The position numbers were made by a program, and so were the translations under genes. Positions 35,042 to 42,135 of a DNA stretch of 64,000 bases are shown here, one piece after another; within the stretch, counting starts at the first letter, position 1; each line of letters starts with the position of its first letter. Under the pieces are notes generated by a model. That model did not search any database. It was given only the letters and a program-made list of their open reading frames with translations, and was not told where the DNA came from. The stretch spans positions 62,001 through 126,000 of the forward strand of contig CAJTZC010000001.1 of NCBI GenBank assembly GCA_910583745.1, given 5' to 3'. Source of the stretch: an uncultured Bacilli bacterium (GTDB lineage: Bacteria > Bacillota_I > Bacilli_A > RF39 > UBA660).

Positions 35042-36186
35042 TATTTTAAAATAGGCTCTAAACATTCGTAAAAATAATCAATTTTTTCTTTTGAAAAATA
35101 ACAATCATCAGATAAGCAAGTGAAATTACCATTAAAATAATTCCAAGACGATTTATCTTTTTCAACAAAATAATCTATACTTTCTGTATCAATTTGGTAC
35201 ATATAATATTCTATAAATTTATTGTTTTTAAAAATTTCTAAATAAAGATAGTTACCAGTTTCAATATATGAAAAAATTTTTTCTGTATTATTTTCTTTTA
35301 TTCGAAAAATTGGCTCTTCTACTTCTTTTATATTTTTATTATTTCTATATTTAAATTTACCTTTTATTTTCGTCATCAAGTTATCTTTTATTGGGTTATC
35401 TATTTTGACTGAAGGACCATCTTCTAAACCTATCGATTTTGTACCTTTAAAAAATAAATTTTCGTTAACATACTCTTCTGTTATAGTTAGTTTAAAGCTG
35501 TCTATTTCTTTTTTGTCTGTATAAATTTTTACGTATAAATTATTTAGAATTATTTCTATATCATTTATAGGAAAATATTCGCCATAACCATAGTCTTCTT
35601 TAATAAATATTTTTGACGCATCGGCATCCAGAATTAATTGTTCGTCATTATTCTTGATATAATAAAGCTTTATTCTGTCTGGCTGCTTCTCTACTTTCGA
35701 CTTGATACTTCCTAAATTAAAATATATTTTTTCTCTAGTGTTTAAAAAAAATCCATTAGAAACTAAAAACTTCTCGGTCTCTCCTGTTACTCTATATAAG
35801 TGTATTTTTTTAAAAGTATTTATAAAATAATATCCTAAGAATAATATTAAAATTAATATAACTGTTAGAATTGTATTTTTCCAACGAACATTTTTTATTG
35901 CTTTTTTATATGTTAAATTATTCTCTTTCATATGAATCTTATCTTCGAAAAATTCTTTTGTTGTTTTATTATCTATTGATTCTTCACTTTTTAAAAGACT
36001 TTCTAAAGGGATTTTCAAAATTTCACTTGTTTTTTTTAGCATTGTAAAATCCGGCAAGTTTATTCCTGTTTCCCATTTTGATACAGTTTGTCTCGTTACA
36101 TAAAGTTTATCTGCTAATTCATCTTGAGTTAAATTGTTTCTTATTCTAGCATTTTTTATACTGTTTCCAATCTTTTTTTTGTCCAT
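35041..36186 (-). CDS. Xre-family regulator with membrane segment and extracytoplasmic domain
   Basis: 381 residues. Residues 1-65 are a Cro/CI HTH (NSIKNARIRNNLTQDELADK, TRQTVSKWETGINLPD). A single membrane segment at about 105-125 (TILTVILILILFLGYYFINT) is followed by a domain of 250 residues outside the membrane, beta-rich and Lys/Glu/Asn-rich, without a recognised family. The topology, DNA-binding inside and sensing outside, suggests direct signalling across the membrane. A strong -10 TATAAT lies at 36207-36212 with GGAGGG before the ATG. It neighbours the secreted peptidase, which may be its target gene. Confidence 0.82.
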   Translation of the reverse strand: MDKKKIGNSIKNARIRNNLTQDELADKLYVTRQTVSKWETGINLPDFTMLKKTSEILKIPLESLLKSEESIDNKTTKEFFEDKIHMKENNLTYKKAIKNVRWKNTILTVILILILFLGYYFINTFKKIHLYRVTGETEKFLVSNGFFLNTREKIYFNLGSIKSKVEKQPDRIKLYYIKNNDEQLILDADASKIFIKEDYGYGEYFPINDIEIILNNLYVKIYTDKKEIDSFKLTITEEYVNENLFFKGTKSIGLEDGPSVKIDNPIKDNLMTKIKGKFKYRNNKNIKEVEEPIFRIKENNTEKIFSYIETGNYLYLEIFKNNKFIEYYMYQIDTESIDYFVEKDKSSWNYFNGNFTCLSDDCYFSKEKIDYFYECLEPILK

Positions 36187-36318
36187 GATAAACCCTCCTT
36201 TTTATGATTATAGCATTATTTATTAAAGAAAAAAAGCAATTATTAACTTATTTAGAGCAACTATCTTTTTTTAATTCAATATACTTAATTTTTAATTATG
36301 TAAAAATTTATATTCTTC

Positions 36319-36363
36319 GACACAAAAAGATACTATGCAGAGGGCATAGTATCTTTTTGTGTC
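36319..36363. repeat. 20-bp perfect inverted repeat
   Basis: GACACAAAAAGATACTATGC (36319-36338) is perfectly mirrored at 36344-36363 around a 5-base loop. It contains A5/T5 runs and would form a very stable RNA hairpin on either strand. It sits where the toxin ORF would be expected if the downstream RNA copy (36398-36508) were a complete module, so it may be a terminator or the trace of a deletion or insertion. Confidence 0.75.
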
Positions 36364-36384
36364 ATCGTGACATCATCAAATTAT

Positions 36385-36596
36385 TTTTTACTTCAAAAAT
36401 AAATAGGCATCTGATTTCACTGGAGTGATTTCAGATGTGGCTCTTAAGGGATTGTATTTGATTTGTCCTTCAAATGAATCCTTTCTTTTATATGCAAGTT
36501 TCCTTGCCATTTTCATGATAGCATAGTTCTCTCGTTTTGTCGAAAACAAATCGATATTTTTACAAAATTCTATAAAACTTTTTTTCATAAGCAGCA
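36385..36596. repeat. direct repeat copy 1 (small-RNA gene cassette)
   Basis: About 210 bp that recur at 36826-37035 with roughly 80 percent identity by eye. Conserved parts are TATAAAACTTTTTT at one end, the minus-strand promoter, CAAGGAAACTTGC, the GGAT...ATCC stem and the CATCTGA...TCAGATG hairpin. The left end also shares a TTTTACTTC-AAAAATAA string with the 3' end of the 25-codon ORF of copy 2. Confidence 0.85.
36398..36508 (-). ncRNA. orphan antitoxin-like small RNA (copy 1)
   Basis: Minus-strand promoter TCGACA (36538-36543), 17 bases, TATCAT (36515-36520). The predicted RNA of about 110 bases has a GCAAG-GAAA-CTTGC hairpin with a GNRA loop, a GGAT(T)CATTTGA...TCAAAT stem and a terminator hairpin CATCTGA...TCAGATG at 36408-36437 followed by a T-rich tract. 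Copy 2 shows the same order with changes mainly in the loops. No intact toxin ORF faces this copy, so it appears to be an orphan. An 85-residue minus-strand frame covers it, but it runs through RNA structure and is not convincing. Confidence 0.5.
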
Positions 36597-36666
36597 ATGA
36601 ATATATAGCTAAATTGCTTTCTGATATCGAAAATATACAATCCATTATAAATATAGAACTTGAACA

Positions 36667-36695
36667 TTGTAGCCGAGAAAAGCGTATGTTATACT
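36667..36695 (+). promoter_or_regulatory. promoter of the 25-codon hydrophobic ORF
   Basis: -35 TTGTAG (36667-36672), 17 bases, -10 TATACT (36690-36695). The start of transcription is expected near 36702, giving a leader of about 67 bases before the ATG. Confidence 0.5.
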
Positions 36696-36730
36696 TTTTA
36701 TGGATACGTTTGAAAATATCAGGTGCTTTC

Positions 36731-36757
36731 CCTTTCTTTTTATAGATAAAAGAAAGG
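36731..36757 (+). promoter_or_regulatory. hairpin masking the ribosome binding site of the small ORF
   Basis: CCTTTCTTTT (36731-36740) pairs perfectly with AAAAGAAAGG (36748-36757) around a 7-base loop. The right arm overlaps the strong Shine-Dalgarno AAAGGTGGT of the ATG at 36769. Sequestered binding sites are a known feature of type I toxin mRNAs. Confidence 0.62.
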
Positions 36758-36768
36758 TGGTGGTATTT

Positions 36769-36846
36769 ATGACAAAAAGAGAGTTTTCTCTATTTATTAT
36801 AATATTACTCCTATTCTTAGTTGTAATCATTTTACTTCTAAAATAA
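36769..36846 (+). CDS. putative type I toxin, 25-residue hydrophobic peptide
   Basis: The peptide begins MTKREFSLF, continues as an unbroken Ile/Leu/Val stretch and ends LLLK: a charged N-terminus, one membrane span and a terminal Lys, as in small membrane toxins of Gram-positive type I systems (TxpA, BsrG, Fst and holin-like groups). I see no close match to those families. It has its own promoter, a strong AAAGGTGGT site buried in a hairpin, and a plus-strand terminator-like stem (GGATTGCATTTGA with TCAAATGTATCC, then TTTCTTTATTTT) beyond the stop. An RNA converges on it from the opposite strand. The ORF is below the usual gene-finder length. Toxicity is inferred. Confidence 0.6.
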   Translation: MTKREFSLFIIILLLFLVVIILLLK

Positions 36847-37035
36847 CAAAAGCATCTGATTTCACAATGATGTGATTTCAGATGCACCTTACAAGGGATT
36901 GCATTTGATTACCACATTCAAATGTATCCTTTCTTTATTTTATGCAAGTTTCCTTGACATATTCATGATAGCATAGTTCTTTTATTTTGTCAAAAACCAA
37001 TTACTACTTTTACAAAAGTCTATAAAACTTTTTTC
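36826..37035. repeat. direct repeat copy 2 (small-RNA gene cassette)
   Basis: Partner of 36385-36596. The stem sequences of the three predicted hairpins are kept while loops differ: TGGA against AATGAT in the terminator loop, AGGACAAA against ATGTGGTAA in the middle loop. This supports selection on RNA structure in place of protein coding. Confidence 0.85.
36842..36958 (-). ncRNA. putative antisense RNA antitoxin (copy 2)
   Basis: Consensus minus-strand promoter TTGACA (36988-36993), 17 bases, TATCAT (36965-36970). The predicted RNA of about 115 bases has a CAAG-GAAA-CTTG hairpin, a second stem GGAT..CATTTGA / TCAAATG..ATCC and a terminator hairpin 36852-36885 (GCATCTGA / TCAGATGC with an inner TCAC/GTGA pairing) followed by TTTTGTTATTTT. 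It runs into the toxin gene's 3' end, so the two transcripts would overlap by up to about 90 bases, the arrangement of txpA/ratA and bsrG/SR4. Confidence 0.6.
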
Positions 37036-37043
37036 TTTGGAGT

Positions 37044-37319
37044 CTACTCTTTTTTATCCGGTGTGTATTCTTTATCTTTCCAGTACCACCATTTCAGTTT
37101 TTCTTCTTCCCACGTGTCGTGTTCGGCATAGTAGACAGCCATTCTAAATACATAAAGTTGGCACCGGTCTTCCTCGCGTTTCTTGAAGATACAATCTTGT
37201 AAAAAGAGGTCTTCAGGGTCTTTGCCTATTAAATCTTCGACGGTGTTTATTCCAATGTTAATGAGGTCTTCCTTGGTATTTTTACCGACATAAGGAATGG
37301 AAAGTAAATCTCGTTTCAT
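37044..37319 (-). CDS. helix-hairpin-helix protein, Cdd1/pathogenicity-locus family
   Basis: 91 residues. The N-terminus carries an HhH motif (LLSIPYVGKNTKEDLINIG followed by TVEDLIGKDPEDLF). A conserved middle part with Cys and Arg (FKKREEDRCQLYVFRMAVYY) and a Trp-rich tail (LKWWYWKDKEY) match the Cdd1 family first noted in the Clostridioides difficile pathogenicity locus. Probable DNA-binding function; the precise role is unknown. It follows the ABC permease gene by 17 bases and may be the last gene of that operon. Confidence 0.85.
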   Translation of the reverse strand: MKRDLLSIPYVGKNTKEDLINIGINTVEDLIGKDPEDLFLQDCIFKKREEDRCQLYVFRMAVYYAEHDTWEEEKLKWWYWKDKEYTPDKKE

Positions 37320-37335
37320 CTCGTCGTTCCCCTCT

Positions 37336-39810
37336 TTAAATCGAGTCGTTTCTTATCGAATCGATGATATTTTGTTTCTTGATTTTGCTGGCAGTAAATT
37401 TCGTCGCGATGAGTACGATGGCTATGACGAGGATGACCGATATAACGATGTATTTCCAAGGGTAAGGTATAATTCTCGGTTCTACATTCGGCATCGTCTG
37501 CATCGATGACACGTATCTCAGAGAGACGATAATCAAGAGCGATAATACTATTCCATGGATTATGGAACGCGTGACTAAGAAAATGTTCTCAAGTCGTATC
37601 ATTTTGTTCAAACCCTTTTTACTTAAACCGATACTTCGGAGCATGGAAAGTTCCTTTGCACGGGCATATAAATTTGTGTTTATCGAATTCAACATTTCGG
37701 AAATGCTGATGAGTGCAATAAATCCTATCGTTGCATAAAGCATCAATTTTATAACGAGAAACCGAACAAAAATTTCATGTGCATCCAAAGCAGGATTGCT
37801 ATAATTTATATTTCGATCTGGATATTTTTTCATGAGGGATTGTATCTCTTCATCGAGTTTTTTAAAATCCTTCGAATCGATGTATATGGAGAAAACATTT
37901 TTTAGATACTCTCCATAAGTAACCCCTTCCATGTTGAAATTGCTAGGGTGCTGTGAGACGTATGTGTCGATGAGGTCATCGTAATGCTCTATGTCCATCA
38001 CGATGCTGGTGTCGTAAAATCTATTTTTATAGTTTTGGTCTGTGAGATGGACTGTATCGAAAAGATAATAACATTCTCCTGTTTCTGTATTTTCACATAT
38101 TTCAATTTTTGGAGTATTCTTGAAAGTCTTTCCGGTATAAATCGAACCTCCTACATCTATAAATGTGTATTTGTTGTAAACGAGCGGTTTGTCATCGTAG
38201 ACTCTTGCGTCTGTTTTATATCTATCATAGGATTTTTTGTCTAAGCCGACGACTCTCATAAGTTGGTCTTCCTCTTTTATTTTTTTATATTCTTCTGTGA
38301 AGTCTTCGCTTTGAATAGGAAGCGAGGTTCCCTTTGAAATTAAAATGTCGTCCGCGTATTTCAGATTCTCTATGTCTTCTACAAGCTGCAAATTTTCTTC
38401 GAGGGCATTCTCATAGCTCAAGTGTATTTGGGCATCATAATTTTGTAATTCTTCGTCCGTATTTTCCATCGCATAATTGATAAAGGTCGAACCGATGAGA
38501 AACAGCACGATGCTTATCGTCAAAGTCGAAGTCGTCGAGAGGAACTTTTTGCCATTTCGCTTTATGTTTTTATACGCGACTTCTCCTTCTGTACCGAATA
38601 ACATTTTTATCAGTTTGTAGTTTTCTTTGGTCTTCTTCCTCTTCTTTTTAGGAGATTTTTTTATGGATTGTATCGAAGTCGCTTTGCTCGCTTTTAAGGC
38701 TGGCGCGATGGCCGAGGTAAGAACTATAAATATAGTAAACAGAATGGCAATGGCGAGATGATTGTAATATATGTGTAGACTTATTGCACTATCGAGTAAG
38801 CGATTCACTACCCAAAGACCGAGCTTTATCATTCCGACGCTTCCTAACAATGCGAGGGGTATGCTGAGGGCACTTAGAACTAGGACCTCTTTTAATACCA
38901 AAGTGATGATTTGCCGTTTTGAAGCTCCTATGCTTCTCAATATTCCAAATTGTTTTTGTCTCTCTTCTAAAGTCATCGAGAAGGAATTTTTTATGATTAA
39001 AATACAGAACAAACTTAAAATGTAGAGAATGATTTCTAAATAAAATGTCGTATTAAAATTCGACGTTTCATCTTCGTATATGTTGTAAGCACTTAAGAGC
39101 ATGCTGTTCTTTTTGACGTGTTTCGATTCGTTTGAAGAATCGAAATAGTGTTCTAGATTTAGGTGCTCGCAGTTCTCTTTTATCTTGTGATAAGCTTCCT
39201 TGCTATTCTTGTATGTGATATAGAATGTCGCGCTCGTATTATTTACATCGACTGCTTTTTTTGTGTAAGCGTCGACGAGTTTTGTCGTCGGCATTGTAGA
39301 AGAATCGTATCCATCACTCAAAGTGTTCTTTTCGTATATGCCTACGACTGTATAATTTTCATAAGCATCATTTACTCTTATGTTCAGTCTGTCGGCGAGT
39401 GTTTTGTGAATGAGAAGTTCTCTTTCATTTGAAGGAGTTCTTCCACTTTGCAGTTCGAGATAGTCGCTTACATCTTTGTCGAATGCTTTAATGCTCACAC
39501 GCATTACATTGAAGTTTAGCTCGTCTTCGTGGAGAACTTCTTGCAGTTCTTGCAAGACGACGATTTCTGCGATGTCTTTATCGTTAGACAGGTAACTCAA
39601 GGTACTTTGATAATCTAGATTGCGGAGGCGAACATGGTATGACCCGTATGTCTCGATTGCTTCCTCTATATTTTTGTGTTCTATCGTCGAAAAGGCAATG
39701 CTTATCGTGAAGACGAGTAAGCACGTCATGAAGATGCTGACTAACGTCGCGAGGCTCCTCTTCTTATTCGAAGCCAAGTTATTTTTTACAAGTCGATTAA
39801 GAATTTTCAT
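37336..39810 (-). CDS. ABC transporter permease, FtsX/MacB type with two FtsX domains
   Basis: 824 residues and about ten membrane segments. An N-terminal segment (LATLVSIFMTCLLVFTISIA), an extracytoplasmic domain and three FtsX segments (with the cytoplasmic RQKQFGILRSIGASKRQI loop) are repeated as a second half (second loop AKELSMLRSIGLSKKGLNK). This two-domain design is typical of peptide-export or peptide-sensing permeases of Firmicutes. It follows its ATPase gene by one base on the same strand. No two-component genes are next to it. Confidence 0.9.
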   Translation of the reverse strand: MKILNRLVKNNLASNKKRSLATLVSIFMTCLLVFTISIAFSTIEHKNIEEAIETYGSYHVRLRNLDYQSTLSYLSNDKDIAEIVVLQELQEVLHEDELNFNVMRVSIKAFDKDVSDYLELQSGRTPSNERELLIHKTLADRLNIRVNDAYENYTVVGIYEKNTLSDGYDSSTMPTTKLVDAYTKKAVDVNNTSATFYITYKNSKEAYHKIKENCEHLNLEHYFDSSNESKHVKKNSMLLSAYNIYEDETSNFNTTFYLEIILYILSLFCILIIKNSFSMTLEERQKQFGILRSIGASKRQIITLVLKEVLVLSALSIPLALLGSVGMIKLGLWVVNRLLDSAISLHIYYNHLAIAILFTIFIVLTSAIAPALKASKATSIQSIKKSPKKKRKKTKENYKLIKMLFGTEGEVAYKNIKRNGKKFLSTTSTLTISIVLFLIGSTFINYAMENTDEELQNYDAQIHLSYENALEENLQLVEDIENLKYADDILISKGTSLPIQSEDFTEEYKKIKEEDQLMRVVGLDKKSYDRYKTDARVYDDKPLVYNKYTFIDVGGSIYTGKTFKNTPKIEICENTETGECYYLFDTVHLTDQNYKNRFYDTSIVMDIEHYDDLIDTYVSQHPSNFNMEGVTYGEYLKNVFSIYIDSKDFKKLDEEIQSLMKKYPDRNINYSNPALDAHEIFVRFLVIKLMLYATIGFIALISISEMLNSINTNLYARAKELSMLRSIGLSKKGLNKMIRLENIFLVTRSIIHGIVLSLLIIVSLRYVSSMQTMPNVEPRIIPYPWKYIVISVILVIAIVLIATKFTASKIKKQNIIDSIRNDSI

Positions 39811-39811
39811 A

Positions 39812-40492
39812 TCAATTCGCCTCGTCGCTTACGATTTTTCCATCTTCGATTGTGATGATTCTGTTGGCATAGTTTGCAAGGATTCTGTCATGAGTGACCA
39901 TGATAATCGTCTGATTAAATTTTATGTTCGCTTCGCTTAAAAGCTCCATTATTTCCTTGCTATTTTTAGAATCGAGATTTCCTGTCGGTTCGTCCGCGAG
40001 CAGGATTGCCGGTCTGTTGATTAGAGACCTCGCGATGGCGACTCTCTGCTGTTGTCCTCCTGACAATTCGCTCGGCAAGTGTTTCACTCTATCTGTCAAT
40101 TTGAGCAATTCTAATAATTCATTTAAATATGTTTCCTCTATTTTTCGTTTGTCGAGTTCAGCTGGTAAGATGATGTTTTCTCTCGTGTTCAACGTAGGGA
40201 TGAGATTGTAGAACTGGTATATAAGACCTATATCGTTTCGGCGCAGTTTGGATTGTTGTTCGTCGTTTAAAGAATATATGTCTTGTCCTTTGATTAGGAC
40301 TTTTCCACTCGACGGGACATCGACATTGCCGACGATGTGTAAAAGTGTAGATTTACCGCTTCCCGATGAACCGACAATCGCGACGTATTCTCCTTCGTCA
40401 ATCGTAAGATTGATGTCATCGAGGGCCTTTACAAGGGTTCCTTCCTTTCCATATTGTTTCGATAAATGTTCAATTCTTAATACTTCCATCAT
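39812..40492 (-). CDS. ABC transporter ATP-binding protein (LolD/MacB class)
   Basis: 226 residues: Walker A GSSGSGKSTLLHIVG, signature LSGGQQQRVAIARSL, Walker B ILLADEPTGNLDSKNS and switch His in VTHDRIL. This class partners FtsX-like permeases, and the permease gene begins right after its stop. The ATG has a good AGGAGG site. Exports or senses an unknown peptide or lipid. Confidence 0.95.
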   Translation of the reverse strand: MMEVLRIEHLSKQYGKEGTLVKALDDINLTIDEGEYVAIVGSSGSGKSTLLHIVGNVDVPSSGKVLIKGQDIYSLNDEQQSKLRRNDIGLIYQFYNLIPTLNTRENIILPAELDKRKIEETYLNELLELLKLTDRVKHLPSELSGGQQQRVAIARSLINRPAILLADEPTGNLDSKNSKEIMELLSEANIKFNQTIIMVTHDRILANYANRIITIEDGKIVSDEAN

Positions 40493-40566
40493 ATCCTCCT
40501 TGGTCTAATCATAACATCATTTTATCGAAATAGATACTTTTTTTGTAATGATTTGGATTTTCTGAC

Positions 40567-40590
40567 GAAAAAAAACAGATGTAAATCTGT
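40567..40590 (-). terminator. terminator of the TfoX-N gene
   Basis: ACAGAT (40575-40580) and ATCTGT (40585-40590) form a stem with a 4-base loop, followed by eight T on the minus strand, directly behind the stop codon at 40598. Confidence 0.75.
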
Positions 40591-40597
40591 CTTTCGT

Positions 40598-40915
40598 CTA
40601 CGCTTTTTTCTTCTTTTTAGGTACTGGAGTTTCGGCGACAAGTTTGCTCACAACCTCGCGACTGTGCGTCTCATTTTCGATGTCGAGAACGTAATGCTCT
40701 TTTGCACCCTTGTAAGGATAGCCGATGTCGGCCCCTTCCATGTCCTCTTCGATGCAGTCGAGTTTCTTTACAAAAGCTGTATTGTCACAGACGACGACTA
40801 TCGGCTTTTCGTCGATGTACACGAGATATTCTCCGAACATCTTTTTGTATCTGATTTCACCAATTCGCTTGAGTTGTTCGCATACGTAGTTTATAAAAGA
40901 TTCTGTTGTAGCCAT
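40598..40915 (-). CDS. TfoX N-terminal domain protein
   Basis: 105 residues matching the TfoX-N fold: helix SFINYVCEQLKRIGEIRYKK, the signature MFGEYLVYIDEKPIVVVCD with a Tyr/Gly turn, then FVKKL and a Tyr-Pro region IGYPYKGAKEHYVLDIEN. It lacks the TfoX C-terminal domain, so it is not a competence regulator like Sxy; stand-alone TfoX-N proteins are common and uncharacterised. AAAAGGAG sets the start at ATG 40915; the longer frame to 40999 has no signal. It ends in a Lys-rich tail. Confidence 0.88.
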   Translation of the reverse strand: MATTESFINYVCEQLKRIGEIRYKKMFGEYLVYIDEKPIVVVCDNTAFVKKLDCIEEDMEGADIGYPYKGAKEHYVLDIENETHSREVVSKLVAETPVPKKKKKA

Positions 40916-40931
40916 GTTTTTTTCTCCTTTT

Positions 40932-41978
40932 TTAATAAATTTTTTCGTCAATTTTGGGTTCGACACTTTGGAATATGTAGTTTTCGTCGTTCTTTTCAAA
41001 AGTAAAAATATATGCAGGGATGTCGTCTTCGTAGTCGAGCCAACTTCCTTCTCGATAGTTCTCGGTTATCAATGTTCCCTCAGCAGTCGTCAATTTATCG
41101 TCTGTGGAAACTTGTGCGAAGAGTACGGTAAATTTGAGCTTATCTTTTTCTTCGAGGTCGACATCGATGGTTTTGTGAAGAAATTTAGTCTTCAGTTCTT
41201 CTTTTTCAGATTCGTCAGTAAATCTGATATAAGCTCCATTGTAGAACAAGAAACGTTTGTTGTCATAGTTAAAAGACATATCGTGCAATTTTTCCTCTTC
41301 GCCAAAGATTTTTTTTGCGGCTTTTTTAAGAGCTTCGGGAGCGATAGACATGATGCCTTCTTCTAGGGTGATGTCTGATTTTTCTAGGTTTTTGAATGCG
41401 ACGCGAAGTTTGAATTCGTTTGTCAACATCGTTCGTGTCGTCTTACCATCGTAGAAATTGGACAAACTCTCATCCTCGATTTGTAAGTTATCGACGAGAA
41501 AGCTGTACTCTTTCAACATTTTTTCTTTTTGCTCTTTTTTCTGTTTTTCTTTTTCTTTCTCTTCTTCATTTATTTCTGCGTCTGTCTCGTCGTCTTTCGG
41601 TGGGTTCTCGTCTCTATCTATATTGTTATCGACAGGATTTTTCACTGTCTCTTTGACGAGTCCTCGTATGTTAAAATAATCGACTTTGAATAGACAGTAG
41701 CCGAAGTAGCAGATGATGACTAAGAGGACGAGTATGATAAGATTGAGTCGTAGGATTTTAAACGACTGTCTCTTCGCCAGTTTTTTCTCTTCTTCTTTCA
41801 TTCTTTTGTCGACTTTGAATTCGATTATCTCATCTACCTTGTCGGAGAGTCGGTTCTCGAGTTCTTTTGCCTTCTTTTCGACTTCTATATTCCATTCTTC
41901 TTTAAACGATTCGAAAGATTGTGTGTTTTCTTTTGCCTTCTCCACTTCTGTCTTTGTCTCTTTTGCTTTTCTTGCCAT
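40932..41978 (-). CDS. single-pass membrane protein with coiled-coil head, unrecognised
   Basis: 348 residues. About 75 charged helical residues at the N-terminus are expected inside the cell. One membrane segment (LNLIILVLLVIICYFGYCLF) follows, then a highly acidic Lys/Glu/Asp linker (INEEEKEKEKQKKEQKEKM) and a C-terminal extracytoplasmic domain of about 180 residues with beta strands (KRFLFYNGAYIRFTD, YIFTFEKNDENYIFQSVEP). Similar bipartite design to other anchored proteins in this window, but no family is recognised. It lies 16 bases upstream of the TfoX-N gene. Confidence 0.65.
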   Translation of the reverse strand: MARKAKETKTEVEKAKENTQSFESFKEEWNIEVEKKAKELENRLSDKVDEIIEFKVDKRMKEEEKKLAKRQSFKILRLNLIILVLLVIICYFGYCLFKVDYFNIRGLVKETVKNPVDNNIDRDENPPKDDETDAEINEEEKEKEKQKKEQKEKMLKEYSFLVDNLQIEDESLSNFYDGKTTRTMLTNEFKLRVAFKNLEKSDITLEEGIMSIAPEALKKAAKKIFGEEEKLHDMSFNYDNKRFLFYNGAYIRFTDESEKEELKTKFLHKTIDVDLEEKDKLKFTVLFAQVSTDDKLTTAEGTLITENYREGSWLDYEDDIPAYIFTFEKNDENYIFQSVEPKIDEKIY

Positions 41979-42095
41979 TTTAAACCTCCTGAATGATTTT
42001 CGTATATTTCGATTTTATCACAATATTCATTCAGTGACAATCTTTTTAACGTTATAACGAGGTGGATAGTCCTTCCGAAGAGAAAATTGATAGAA

Positions 42096-42134
42096 ATTTG
42101 CAGATAGAAAAACCCACTTTTTCAGCAGGTCTTT
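42096..42134 (-). terminator. terminator of the M6 protease gene
   Basis: On the minus strand ACCTGCT can pair with AGTGGGT (two wobble pairs) around GAAAA, and a run of T follows, directly beyond the protease stop. Confidence 0.5.
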
Positions 42135-42135
42135 T

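Noticed and set aside
36388..36645. 85-codon minus-strand frame over RNA copy 1
   Set aside because: It runs through the promoter, hairpins and terminator of the repeat; the other copy does not keep the frame. RNA structure explains the conservation better.
36645..36887. 80-codon minus-strand frame opposite the 25-codon ORF
   Set aside because: It covers the toxin gene antisense and the terminator, has no ribosome binding site and has low-complexity composition.
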